Of a stretch of DNA of 8,004 nt, positions 1 through 6,261 are shown one piece after another. The first letter of the stretch is position 1. The number at the start of each line of letters is the position of its first letter. A program made the translations under genes and the position numbers. The DNA is taken from positions 1 to 8,004 of the forward strand of contig JAKSOM010000041.1 in assembly GCA_024405585.1 (NCBI GenBank), written 5' to 3'. The notes under the pieces were generated by a model, which had not been told where the DNA came from, ran no database searches, and saw only the letters and a program-made list of their open reading frames with translations. The DNA comes from Acidaminococcaceae bacterium. Lineage in GTDB: Bacteria > Bacillota > Negativicutes > Acidaminococcales > Acidaminococcaceae.

Positions 1-502
1 CATTGATATAGTACTCCCTCTGCACATCATAGCCCGCCGCTTCCAAAAGATTGCATAGGGAACTGCCATAGGCCGCACCCCGGCCATGTCCCACATGCAA
101 CGGTCCTGTGGGATTGGCACTGACAAATTCCACCTGCATCCTGCCCTCATTCCGTTTGGGCAAATTGCCGTAATCGTCCCCCGCCCTGATGATGTCCCCC
201 AACATCACATAGAGCCAATCCTGTTTCAGGTAAAAATTCAAAAACCCGGGACCCGCAATCTCCATCCTGTCCACATAAACGCAATCCAAATTATCCATGA
301 TAGCCTGAGCAATCTTTCTGGGATTGCATTTCAATACCCTGGCGCTCTGCATAGCAAAATTGGTGGAGAAATCACCAAACTCCTTGTTGGGCGGCACTTC
401 CAAGGCCGGCAGGGCCACTTCACCGCCCCCAAGCATTCCTGCTGTTTGGGCCTTCTTTACCGCATCCTGGATGGACTGAGCCAAAATTTCCTTGATATTC
501 AT
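1..502 (-). CDS. argS: Arginyl-tRNA synthetase, N-terminal part (cut by window edge)
   Basis: Class I aminoacyl-tRNA synthetase that charges tRNA-Arg with arginine in the cytoplasm. About 167 N-terminal residues are visible, beginning MNIKEILAQSIQDAV. The first ~100 residues fit the ArgS N-terminal (Add-1) domain, with the typical PPNKEFGDFSTNFAM and IAGPGFLNFYL stretches. The catalytic domain then opens with FVSANPTGPLHVGHGRGAAYG, in which HVGH is the class I HIGH signature that binds ATP. The KMSKS region and anticodon-binding domain lie beyond base 1. The ATG at 502-500 overlaps the TGA of the DUF1934 gene (501-499) as ATGA, so the two are probably translationally coupled and transcribed from the promoter near 949-977. 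The DUF1934-argS pairing is known in Firmicutes. Identification is firm. Confidence 0.97.
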   Translation of the reverse strand, partial: MNIKEILAQSIQDAVKKAQTAGMLGGGEVALPALEVPPNKEFGDFSTNFAMQSARVLKCNPRKIAQAIMDNLDCVYVDRMEIAGPGFLNFYLKQDWLYVMLGDIIRAGDDYGNLPKRNEGRMQVEFVSANPTGPLHVGHGRGAAYGSSLCNLLEAAGYDVQREYYIN

Positions 503-918
503 GCTTCAACTTCCTCAATTTCTATAATGATTTCCATCCGGCCGTAATGGTCATCCCCGTGGGCCAGGTCATACTCCACTTCAAGCCGATGTTTTTTCCC
601 CTGTTCCGTCACCGCCAACCTCCTGGTGGTACTCACCAAGGGAATTGTCAAATAGGGGGTCTTGTAAACACTGCTGCACCGGTAACCGGGCCGGAATTCC
701 TGACGGCTCTCCACCGCCCCGGAACGGCTGATCACCAGCCAACCGTCCTTCCATTTCAGTGTGGTGCGGACCCCTTCCATCCCCTCAGCAGTTTCCTTAT
801 AGAAGGCATATCTCACACCCTCCTTCACCGCCATTTCCCCGGTCAAACGCTGCTCCATCGGGGGACTTACATTCTCCCCCTGGGTCTGGGAAAGAATATG
901 TAATTTAATCTTCCGCAT
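499..918 (-). CDS. DUF1934 family protein (YwiB-like beta-barrel)
   Basis: A 139-residue cytoplasmic protein without signal peptide or membrane segment. Its length and pattern fit the DUF1934/YwiB family, small calycin-like beta-barrels of unknown function that often sit directly upstream of argS in Firmicutes. Visible features are the starting strand MRKIKLHILSQTQ, the middle WKDGWLVISRSGAVESRQEFRPG, the threonine/leucine-rich YKTPYLTIPLVSTTRRLAV, and an acidic end in which YDLAHGDD is followed by MEIIIEIEE. The ATG at 918 follows a purine-rich leader with GGGGAGG about 10 bases upstream and another GGGG close to the start. Its stop overlaps the argS start by ATGA. The family call is from recognition of sequence pattern and context; no biochemical role can be given. 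Confidence 0.85.
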   Translation of the reverse strand: MRKIKLHILSQTQGENVSPPMEQRLTGEMAVKEGVRYAFYKETAEGMEGVRTTLKWKDGWLVISRSGAVESRQEFRPGYRCSSVYKTPYLTIPLVSTTRRLAVTEQGKKHRLEVEYDLAHGDDHYGRMEIIIEIEEVEA

Positions 919-948
919 ATCCCCAATTCCTCCCCATAATATCTTTGT

Positions 949-977
949 ATTATAATACCAAACAACAATTATTGCAA
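949..977 (-). promoter_or_regulatory. Predicted sigma-70-type promoter for the DUF1934-argS operon
   Basis: Read on the minus strand, TTGCAA (977-972) is separated by exactly 17 bases from TATAAT (954-949), a near-consensus vegetative promoter. Transcription would start near 942, about 24 bases upstream of the DUF1934 start codon. The -10 box lies inside a perfect 12-bp palindrome, GTATTATAATAC (947-958). The -35 begins only 5 bases after the stop codon of the preceding gene, so DUF1934-argS probably forms its own transcription unit. I see no hairpin terminator for the upstream gene in this gap, so read-through is possible. Confidence 0.7.
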
Positions 978-981
978 AGGA

Positions 982-2052
982 TTATTCTCCCTCCCCCAAC
1001 CTTTGGGCCCTATGGACTGGTTGGGGGTCATAACCGGAAATCTTCACAGGATATCCCAAATAATTCAACTCCCCATATTCCGGGTCCTGAACCTTCTGCA
1101 GCATCCGCTGTTTTTCGGTCAGTTCCGTAGCTAAGGTCTCCCGCAAATTCAGCACCGGAGTGAAACAAAACTCCTCATCACCGATGATATCCAACCATTC
1201 CTTTTGGGTCTTGGCAGCAATATGCTCCCCCACAATTCCAATCAATTCATCCTCATGGTCAAAATCAAACTGCCTGTCCAAAATCTCCGGACATTCCAAA
1301 ACCTCGCAAAGCCTCCGCCAAAACTTAGGTTCAATAGTCCCCACCGTCATATAACGGCCGTCCTTGCAACGATAGACATTGTAATAATGGCTCACTCTGC
1401 TGAAGGGACGGGCTTTTTGAATATCACAACCATACAGGGCCGCCACTCCCGTAATTTTCATATTCAAGGCCGCAGCATACAAACTGACATCCAAATACCG
1501 GCCCTGACCGGTCTTCTCCCTGTTCAACAAACTCATGCAAATGGTGGCAAAGGCATTGGTGGCAGCGGTAATGGCGCTCATCTGGGCATCCGGCAGGGCA
1601 ATACCGTAACCCTCATCAATGGCACTCAGAGACGCCAACCCAATCACATTCAAATCATGGGCCGGCATATGGGAATGCTGACCGAAACCTGTAAGGGAGG
1701 CATACACTATACCAGGGTTTACTTTCTTTACACCCTCATAATCCAACCCGTACTGGGCCAAATATCCGGGACGAAAACCCTCCAAAAAAACATCCGCATC
1801 CTGCAGCAGGGCCTTTAGTTTCGCTACACCCTCAGGTTTTTTCAAATCCACCACCACATCCCGCTTGTTCCTGTTCAACATCATATGCCAGTAACTCATG
1901 TCCGGCCCCGCCTGAGGCGTAAACCGTCTGGGGTCATCCCCTTTAGGGGATTCCACCTTAACCACCTCCGCACCGTAATCTGCCAACATCATACCGCAGT
2001 ACTGCCCCGGCAACCATTTGGAAAAATCAACAACCTTTATTCCTTTCAGCAT
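982..2052 (-). CDS. CaiB/BaiF (class III CoA-transferase) family protein, probably alpha-methylacyl-CoA racemase-like
   Basis: A 356-residue cytoplasmic protein with clear family signatures: the N-terminal LKGIKVVDFSKWLPGQY and MLADYGAEVVKVESPKGDDPRR, then NRNKRDVVVDLKKPEG, FRPGYLAQYGLDY and TGFGQ. Family members either swap CoA between carboxylic acids or racemise 2-methylacyl-CoA esters. The catalytic-Asp position is filled by D155 (ALPDAQMS), which both branches share. The segment AHDLNVIG with H132 and the segment VGTIEPKFW with E241 match the His and Glu positions typical of alpha-methylacyl-CoA racemases, so I favour racemase-like activity over transferase. The substrate is unknown. The C-terminus stops at QRLGEGE, where homologues usually read LGEHT and continue for a short helix, so it looks slightly truncated. 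The ATG at 2052 has a strong upstream AGGAAGGGAAG. It is divergent from the solute-binding protein gene; no partner CoA ligase or dehydrogenase is visible. Confidence 0.85.
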   Translation of the reverse strand: MLKGIKVVDFSKWLPGQYCGMMLADYGAEVVKVESPKGDDPRRFTPQAGPDMSYWHMMLNRNKRDVVVDLKKPEGVAKLKALLQDADVFLEGFRPGYLAQYGLDYEGVKKVNPGIVYASLTGFGQHSHMPAHDLNVIGLASLSAIDEGYGIALPDAQMSAITAATNAFATICMSLLNREKTGQGRYLDVSLYAAALNMKITGVAALYGCDIQKARPFSRVSHYYNVYRCKDGRYMTVGTIEPKFWRRLCEVLECPEILDRQFDFDHEDELIGIVGEHIAAKTQKEWLDIIGDEEFCFTPVLNLRETLATELTEKQRMLQKVQDPEYGELNYLGYPVKISGYDPQPVHRAQRLGEGE

Positions 2053-2065
2053 AATCTTCCCTTCC

Positions 2066-2093
2066 TTGACATTTTGTGGATATTATATATAAT
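2066..2093 (+). promoter_or_regulatory. Predicted sigma-70 promoter for the solute-binding protein gene
   Basis: TTGACA (2066-2071) is followed after 16 bases by TATAAT (2088-2093). Both hexamers match consensus exactly; only the spacer is one base shorter than ideal. Transcription would begin near 2100, giving a leader of about 57 bases before the ATG at 2157. The -35 box lies in the leader of the divergent CaiB/BaiF-family gene, so the two transcription units overlap at their 5' ends. Confidence 0.75.
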
Positions 2094-2111
2094 TATAGCA
2101 CATTTATAGCA
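2088..2111 (-). promoter_or_regulatory. Predicted tandem extended -10 promoters for the CaiB/BaiF-family gene
   Basis: On the minus strand two copies of TGTGCTATAA(A/T) lie 11 bases apart. The proximal one gives TGC-TATAAT (2100-2092), a perfect extended -10; the distal gives TGC-TATAAA (2111-2103). No good -35 is seen at 16-18 bases for either, which is acceptable for extended -10 promoters. Starts near 2085 and 2096 would give leaders of roughly 33-44 bases before the ATG at 2052. The proximal -10 overlaps the -10 of the plus-strand promoter. Confidence 0.5.
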
Positions 2112-2114
2112 CAT
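2093..2114. repeat. 11-bp perfect tandem duplication in the divergent promoter region
   Basis: TTATAGCACAT occurs twice back to back (2093-2103 and 2104-2114). On the minus strand each copy carries an extended -10-like element. The duplication starts inside the plus-strand -10 box and fills the presumed start-site region of that promoter. At about one helical turn, the 11-bp spacing puts the copies on the same face of the DNA. A dyad or operator role is not evident. Confidence 0.85.
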
Positions 2115-2156
2115 TAATCGTGCATATTCCCTTTTGAAAATAGATTTGAGGATATA

Positions 2157-3146
2157 ATGAAAAAATTACTACATAGTTTACTATTAACTGCCCTATTGGT
2201 CGGCAGTATGGCTGAAGTTTGTTGTGCAGCCACCCTCCAGGTGGCAAGTTCCCTCAGCAAACCTTTTACAGAGGCCATTCTTCAGGGCTACCAAAATACC
2301 ACCGGAATTACCTTCGATGTGACCTACATCACCCCCGGTACCTTTACAGAGCGGCTGAATTGGCTGTACAGAAAAAAAATAGATTGCATCATCGGTCCCA
2401 ATCAGGAAGAATTCTATGTGGCCAATCATTACAATATGCTTATGCCCTATGCTTCGGAGCAGCTTTTTGAGATTCCCCAGGAACTGCAAATCAAAAAAAA
2501 CTGGTGGACCAATATTTGGGTTGACTACATCGCTTTCTTGAGCAACAAGGACAAACTTGAAAAATTAGGCATTTATGCCCCCGACAGCTGGCTGGGACTT
2601 CTGAATCCGCAATTGAAAAACGACATTGTGGTGGGGGACTACGAAACTTCAAAAACCACCTATTCCGGCATCATCAGTTTATGGCAAATGCAGGGGGAAG
2701 CCGCTTCCCTAAACTATGCCCACCACTGGAACCGGCACAAGGTTAAGTTTGTGAAAGACGATACGGATGCCTTGGAGGAAGTGGTAAGGGGAAAGAAGGC
2801 ACTTACATTTGCGCCCCTCTCCATTGCTTTGAGTTTGGAAAAACAAAACCAACAACTCTATGTCACTATTCCCCAGGACGCCAACAAATATCTCTTTGTA
2901 GGGGCAGCCATCATGAAATCTTCCCAACAGGAACAGTTGGCCCGACAATTCATCGACTACCTCCTGTCGGATGCCTTTATCTCCTACATAGATGGGGTCA
3001 GTCCCTATTCCCTGTGGCATGTAAAGAATTTTGAAGACAACGAACAGCGCCGGGCAATTATCGGTGATACCAAAATTGCCGCAGACGATCTGGGCTGGAG
3101 CGCCATTACAAAAAAGGAAATCCTGAAACAATGGAAAAAAGCATAA
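2157..3146 (+). CDS. Solitary ABC-type solute-binding protein (periplasmic type 2 fold, iron/FbpA-like group)
   Basis: A 329-residue exported binding protein. Residues 1-24 form a classic signal peptide (MKKLLHSLLLTALLVG core, cleavage likely after VCCA); no good lipobox is present, so the mature protein is probably free in a periplasm. The mature part follows the type 2 periplasmic-binding pattern: first strand ATLQVASSLSKPF, YQNTTGITFDVTYITPGTFTERL (46-68), a DCIIGPN strand, the hinge-like WVDYIAFLSN, the segment DYETSKTTYSGIISLWQ (161-177), and the C-terminal FIDYLLSDAFISYIDGVSPYSLW. This resembles extracellular family 1 proteins such as Fe(III)- or polyamine/phosphonate-type binders; the ligand cannot be assigned. 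GAGGA sits 4 bases before the ATG. It is the only plus-strand gene, with its own promoter and terminator, and no permease or ATPase gene is adjacent, so it must use a transporter encoded elsewhere or act as a sensor partner. Confidence 0.75.
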   Translation: MKKLLHSLLLTALLVGSMAEVCCAATLQVASSLSKPFTEAILQGYQNTTGITFDVTYITPGTFTERLNWLYRKKIDCIIGPNQEEFYVANHYNMLMPYASEQLFEIPQELQIKKNWWTNIWVDYIAFLSNKDKLEKLGIYAPDSWLGLLNPQLKNDIVVGDYETSKTTYSGIISLWQMQGEAASLNYAHHWNRHKVKFVKDDTDALEEVVRGKKALTFAPLSIALSLEKQNQQLYVTIPQDANKYLFVGAAIMKSSQQEQLARQFIDYLLSDAFISYIDGVSPYSLWHVKNFEDNEQRRAIIGDTKIAADDLGWSAITKKEILKQWKKA

Positions 3147-3148
3147 AC

Positions 3149-3177
3149 AAAAGACGGTTTACAAGCCGTCTTTTTTT
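3149..3177 (+). terminator. Bidirectional rho-independent terminator between convergent genes
   Basis: AAAAGACGG (3149-3157) pairs perfectly with CCGTCTTTT (3166-3174) around an 8-base loop, and the plus strand continues in T to 3177. On the minus strand the same hairpin is followed by TTTTGTTT. It starts 2 bases after the solute-binding protein stop and lies within 5 bases of the tsaD stop, so it can end transcription from both sides. Confidence 0.9.
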
Positions 3178-3178
3178 G

Positions 3179-4192
3179 TTACATACACAATTTCAAACTT
3201 GGCTGGGCATTCAAGTCCAAAGGACTCCGCACCCCTGCCCGATACATAAAGTAACCCCGGCAGGCAATCATCACCGCATTGTCCGTGCAAAGACTGGGAG
3301 TGGGATGCACCAGACCGCAGCCGATTTTAGCCATCTCCGCTGCCAAAGTATCCTGCAAAGTGCGGTTGGCTGAAACCCCTCCCGCCAGTACTATCTTCCG
3401 CAAACCGCTGTGCCGCATGGCATAAACAGCCCGCTGGCAAAGGGCCTCCACCACCGCATGTTGGAAGGATGCCGCCACATCGCTCCGGTTCACCGGCCGT
3501 TTGGCCTGCTCCTCGTTGTGCAAATAATTAATCACCGCCGATTTCAAACCGCTGAAACTGAATTCGTAGGGGTTATCCAAACGGGCCGTAGGAAACTTAA
3601 TAGCCAAAGGATTTCCCCAAAATGCCAATTTTTCAATTTCCGGTCCTCCGGGGAAGGGCAATCCCATCACCCTGGCGATTTTGTCAAAGGCCTCCGCCGC
3701 CGCATCACCCCGGCTCTGACCCAAAAGTTCAAACTCATTATAATCCTTCACCTTAAGCAATGCGGTATGGCCGCCGCTGACCACCAAAGCCATAAAAGGC
3801 GGCTCCAACTCCCGGTCATTCAGAAAATTGGCAAACACATGCCCTTCCAAGTGATTGACCCCAATAAAGGGCTTGTCCAAGGCCCAAGCCAGGGATTTGG
3901 CAGCACAAAGGCCCACCAAAAGTGCCCCCACCAAACCGGGCCCGTAGGTCACCGCCACCGCATCAATATCTTCCAGTTTCATCCCGGCCTGACTCAGGGC
4001 CTCATCAATCACCGGCATGATATTCTCAATATGTTTACGGCTGGCAATTTCCGGCACCACACCGCCGAATTTGCGGTGAATAACAATCTGACTGGAGATC
4101 ACATTGCTCAGCACCTGCCTGCCGTTCTTCACCACTGCAGCCGCAGTTTCATCACAACTTGATTCAATTCCTAAAACAAATACATCCTTCAT
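3179..4192 (-). CDS. tsaD: tRNA N6-adenosine threonylcarbamoyltransferase TsaD
   Basis: Catalytic subunit that moves the threonylcarbamoyl group from threonylcarbamoyl-AMP to A37 of ANN-decoding tRNAs, working with TsaB and TsaE in the cytoplasm. With the chosen start it has 337 residues, normal for the family. Signatures in order: GIESSCDET (8-16), GGVVPEIASRKH (43-54), YGPGLVGALLVG (83-94), the metal-binding NHLEGH (H114, H118), VVSGGHT (137-143), GDAAAEAFDKIARVMGLPFP (162-181), FSFSGLKSA, AGGVSAN (270-276) and LCTDNAVMIA with metal ligand D304. The start is set at ATG 4192 because it forms an ATGA overlap with the rimI stop and gives the usual short N-terminus MKDVFVLGIESS; a GTG at 4207 would add five residues. 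There is no strong separate ribosome binding site, which fits coupling to rimI. It is the last gene of the operon, ending at the shared terminator. Confidence 0.97.
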   Translation of the reverse strand: MKDVFVLGIESSCDETAAAVVKNGRQVLSNVISSQIVIHRKFGGVVPEIASRKHIENIMPVIDEALSQAGMKLEDIDAVAVTYGPGLVGALLVGLCAAKSLAWALDKPFIGVNHLEGHVFANFLNDRELEPPFMALVVSGGHTALLKVKDYNEFELLGQSRGDAAAEAFDKIARVMGLPFPGGPEIEKLAFWGNPLAIKFPTARLDNPYEFSFSGLKSAVINYLHNEEQAKRPVNRSDVAASFQHAVVEALCQRAVYAMRHSGLRKIVLAGGVSANRTLQDTLAAEMAKIGCGLVHPTPSLCTDNAVMIACRGYFMYRAGVRSPLDLNAQPSLKLCM

Positions 4193-4638
4193 TTTCTGTA
4201 CAACCACATAATGATGGCATCTATACCTTTCCCATAATAATCCTTACGGCACCCCTCCCGGCAGAATCCCAAACCGGTATAGAGTTTCTGTGCCGTCAAA
4301 TTGTTATTCCGTACTTCCAAGGTCATGCTCTCCGCCCCATTACTCCAAAATTTCTCAATCAGATTTCCCAGGAAATACTTACCCAAACCCTGATTCTGCC
4401 GACCTCTGCCGATGGCAATCCGGTTCAACTGCACCTCCTCCGCCACCAGCCAAAAATCCGCATAACCAATCACTTCACCCTGTTGCTCCAACACATAAAC
4501 CTGAGCCACAGGATTTTTTAATTCCAGTTGCAACATCCCCCCGCTCCAGGCATCGGCAAAATTGTCCTGTTCCAGCCGCTCCACCACCGCCAAATCACCC
4601 GGCTCCATAAGCCGTATCAGGGGTGCAGCCGTTCCCAT
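4189..4638 (-). CDS. rimI: GNAT acetyltransferase, RimI-type (ribosomal protein N-terminal acetylase)
   Basis: A 149-residue protein of the Gcn5-related N-acetyltransferase fold. In E. coli RimI acetylates the N-terminal residue of ribosomal protein bS18 using acetyl-CoA. Seen here: the N-terminal IRLMEPGDLAVVERLEQDNFADAW, the acetyl-CoA pyrophosphate loop GRGRQNQGLGK (78-88), LEVRNNNLTAQKLYTGLGF (107-125) containing the expected catalytic-region residues E108 and Y120, and the RimI-like end RKDYYGKGIDAIIMWL. The ATG at 4638 is supported by GGAAG five bases upstream and overlaps the end of tsaB by 22 bases. Its TGA overlaps the tsaD start. Placement between tsaB and tsaD is a standard bacterial arrangement and supports RimI over other GNAT enzymes. 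The actual protein substrate in this organism is not shown by sequence. Confidence 0.92.
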   Translation of the reverse strand: MGTAAPLIRLMEPGDLAVVERLEQDNFADAWSGGMLQLELKNPVAQVYVLEQQGEVIGYADFWLVAEEVQLNRIAIGRGRQNQGLGKYFLGNLIEKFWSNGAESMTLEVRNNNLTAQKLYTGLGFCREGCRKDYYGKGIDAIIMWLYRK

Positions 4639-5294
4639 AATTCTTCCGCCTCACTACGCCTGATATAGTAGGGTTCCAGTCCAAAAATCCTTTGGTCCTG
4701 CTCCCTGTTGTAGTCCCTTTGACTCAAATAACAAATACTCCTTGCCAAGGGCATCCTTATTTCATCTTCAGCAACCTCAATATTGCCCGGCAAATCCTTC
4801 AACTTGCCGCACTCTCCCAAAAGCAGGCACTCCCTGCCCTGAATCCGCTCCAACAATTTTTCAACATTTACAATTTCCGTAGGGGCAAGACAACACAATT
4901 CACCGGCCTGCCACCGGTACAGCGCCTGATAATAATTACCCTTCTGAGCATCAATGATAGGGCTCAACAATCTGCCCTCCTCCCTGCAATTGCAGGCCAG
5001 GGCCATCAGTGTATCCACCCCATGCAAGGGCTGTTTTCTGGCATAGGCAAAGGCCTCCGCCGTGGCCAGCCCGATACGCAGACCGGTAAAGGAACCGGGT
5101 CCCATACTCACGCCCACCAAGTCAATTTCCTCTTTCCCCAATCCTGCCTGCCGCAAAGCCTGCTCCATGGCCAGCAAAAGTTTTTGGGAATGGGTTGTTC
5201 CCGCATCAATATTCACTTCTCCCAACACCGCCCCGTCCCTGGTCACGGCTACGCTGCACACCCTTGTAGCGGTATCAATTCCCAAAATATTCAT
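4617..5294 (-). CDS. tsaB: tRNA threonylcarbamoyladenosine biosynthesis protein TsaB
   Basis: Inactive ASKHA-fold homologue of TsaD that dimerises with it and scaffolds the TsaB-TsaD-TsaE complex for t6A formation. The 225-residue length is usual. It starts MNILGIDTATRVCSVAV, carries THSQKLL near residue 40, the family signature GVSMGPGSFTGLRIG, then SPIIDAQKGNYYQALY in the place of the common DARRxEVY stretch, and ends with YYIRRSEAEELW. I chose ATG 5294, not the in-frame ATG at 5375, because the extra 27 residues are arginine-rich, unlike the family, and would lie deep inside tsaE. A weak GGAAA lies about 11 bases upstream. It overlaps tsaE by 20 bases and rimI by 22 bases. It lacks the TsaD metal-binding HxxxH, as expected. 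Confidence 0.95.
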   Translation of the reverse strand: MNILGIDTATRVCSVAVTRDGAVLGEVNIDAGTTHSQKLLLAMEQALRQAGLGKEEIDLVGVSMGPGSFTGLRIGLATAEAFAYARKQPLHGVDTLMALACNCREEGRLLSPIIDAQKGNYYQALYRWQAGELCCLAPTEIVNVEKLLERIQGRECLLLGECGKLKDLPGNIEVAEDEIRMPLARSICYLSQRDYNREQDQRIFGLEPYYIRRSEAEELWERLHP

Positions 5295-5742
5295 GTTGCA
5301 ATTTTTCCAAAATACTTTCCCCAATATCTTCCTGGCCCGCCAAAATAATCTTCCGCCCCTCCCCCTGCCATTCAAGGGAAATCAGAAGGGCCTCTGCCGG
5401 CATCCGCTCAGGAAACAAATCCGCCCATTCAATAACAGTAATGCCATCACCGCCGCAATACTCATCAAAACCGATATCATCCAATTCCTCCCCCTGCTCC
5501 AGCCGATACAAATCAAAATGCCGGATTTCCTGGGTGCCCTGATAAATATTCATAATCGTAAAAGTGGGACTCACCACCTCCTGCGGTGCAACTCCAAAAG
5601 CGGTGGCCACACCCCTGGTCAACAGGGTCTTCCCGGTACCCAGGTCCCCCTTCAAACACAGCACCGCTCCGCAGGGCAGACACCTGCCCAAAACCTTACC
5701 GAATCTTTCCGTCTCTTCAGGACTGCTTAGATAGTACTCCAT
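5275..5742 (-). CDS. tsaE: tRNA threonylcarbamoyladenosine biosynthesis ATPase TsaE
   Basis: Small P-loop ATPase that binds the TsaB-TsaD dimer and is needed for repeated cycles of t6A synthesis. At 155 residues it is typical. The Walker A loop GDLGTGKT lies at 32-39, the switch-like SPTF at 58-61, HFDLYRL at 75-81 with conserved D77, and VIEWAD at 103-108 holds the characteristic IEW motif. The C-terminus is a short amphipathic tail (ESILEKLQHEYFGN). Its ATG begins on the base immediately after the stop of the GerMN lipoprotein gene (TAA then ATG, no gap), with AGAAGG about 12 bases upstream inside the end of that gene, which indicates co-translation. It overlaps tsaB by 20 bases. Confidence 0.96.
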   Translation of the reverse strand: MEYYLSSPEETERFGKVLGRCLPCGAVLCLKGDLGTGKTLLTRGVATAFGVAPQEVVSPTFTIMNIYQGTQEIRHFDLYRLEQGEELDDIGFDEYCGGDGITVIEWADLFPERMPAEALLISLEWQGEGRKIILAGQEDIGESILEKLQHEYFGN

Positions 5743-6249
5743 TTACTTAGCCGCCTTCTGCAAAAGGGATTCGTTTCTGGTCAGGGGCTCCTCAATATCC
5801 AGCACCCCGCAATACATAACCTTCTTCTGCCCCTCTATCAAAATCTGCACCCCTTTAATTTCCTTGAACTCCGTCAGGGTGTTCACCACCGCCCCCATGA
5901 ACATGGTTGCCTCATAACTGCCCATGGTCTTCTTGGAAACTTCCTTATTAAAATCCACATAGGCAATGCCATCCTTGACCTGCAAACTCAACAGTTTGGC
6001 CCCATCAGGCACGCAATCCTGATATGCCAAATCGTCCGCCGGTTTCACCGTCATCAGATGGATAAGGGCATTCTCCGCAACGGATTTGTCATTATTCTTC
6101 ATCTGAATCTTCTCCGCCAAAAGTATCTCGGAACCGTCAGCAGGGGGACGATAAACAATAAACTCAATATTCTTGGGTGCGAACAAACTGCACCCCACCA
6201 GCAACAGGCATACTGTAAAATTGGCCAACAACAAAACAAACTTTTTCAT
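5743..6249 (-). CDS. GerMN-domain lipoprotein
   Basis: A 168-residue predicted lipoprotein. MKKFVLLLANFTVCLLLVGC is a lipoprotein signal peptide with lipobox LVGC, so C20 would be lipidated and the protein membrane-anchored on the outer face. After a short linker, residues ~58-145 match the GerMN domain pattern: ALIHLMTVKP, then CVPDGAKLLSLQVKDGIAYVDFNKEV, MFMGAVVNTLTEF, and IKGVQILIEGQK. GerMN was named from the spore proteins GerM and its relatives, but it is also found in lipoproteins of non-sporulating bacteria, where its role is poorly known. A strong ribosome binding site (GGGAGGGGG) precedes the ATG and overlaps the stop region of the amidase 12 bp upstream. Being directly downstream of a murein amidase suggests an envelope or peptidoglycan role, as inference. 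The tail after ~150 is charged and unassigned. Confidence 0.87.
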   Translation of the reverse strand: MKKFVLLLANFTVCLLLVGCSLFAPKNIEFIVYRPPADGSEILLAEKIQMKNNDKSVAENALIHLMTVKPADDLAYQDCVPDGAKLLSLQVKDGIAYVDFNKEVSKKTMGSYEATMFMGAVVNTLTEFKEIKGVQILIEGQKKVMYCGVLDIEEPLTRNESLLQKAAK

Positions 6250-6261
6250 TTTCCCCCTCCC

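Noticed and set aside
86..547. Plus-strand open frame of 153 codons
   Set aside because: Antisense to argS, whose reverse-strand translation contains the HVGH class I signature.
2115..2156. Fur-box or other metal-regulator operator before the solute-binding protein gene
   Set aside because: The AT-rich leader has no convincing 19-bp dyad matching a Fur site, so no regulator can be named.
3410..4162. Plus-strand open frame of 250 codons
   Set aside because: Antisense to tsaD, which has every expected motif; the translation is His- and Gln-rich with no family resemblance.
4193..4207. GTG start of tsaD at 4207
   Set aside because: The ATG at 4192 makes a four-base ATGA overlap with rimI and yields the usual N-terminus.
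5295..5375. N-terminal extension of tsaB to an ATG at 5375
   Set aside because: Adds 27 Arg/Lys-rich residues not seen in the family and overlaps tsaE by about 100 bases; the family start MNILGID is at 5294.
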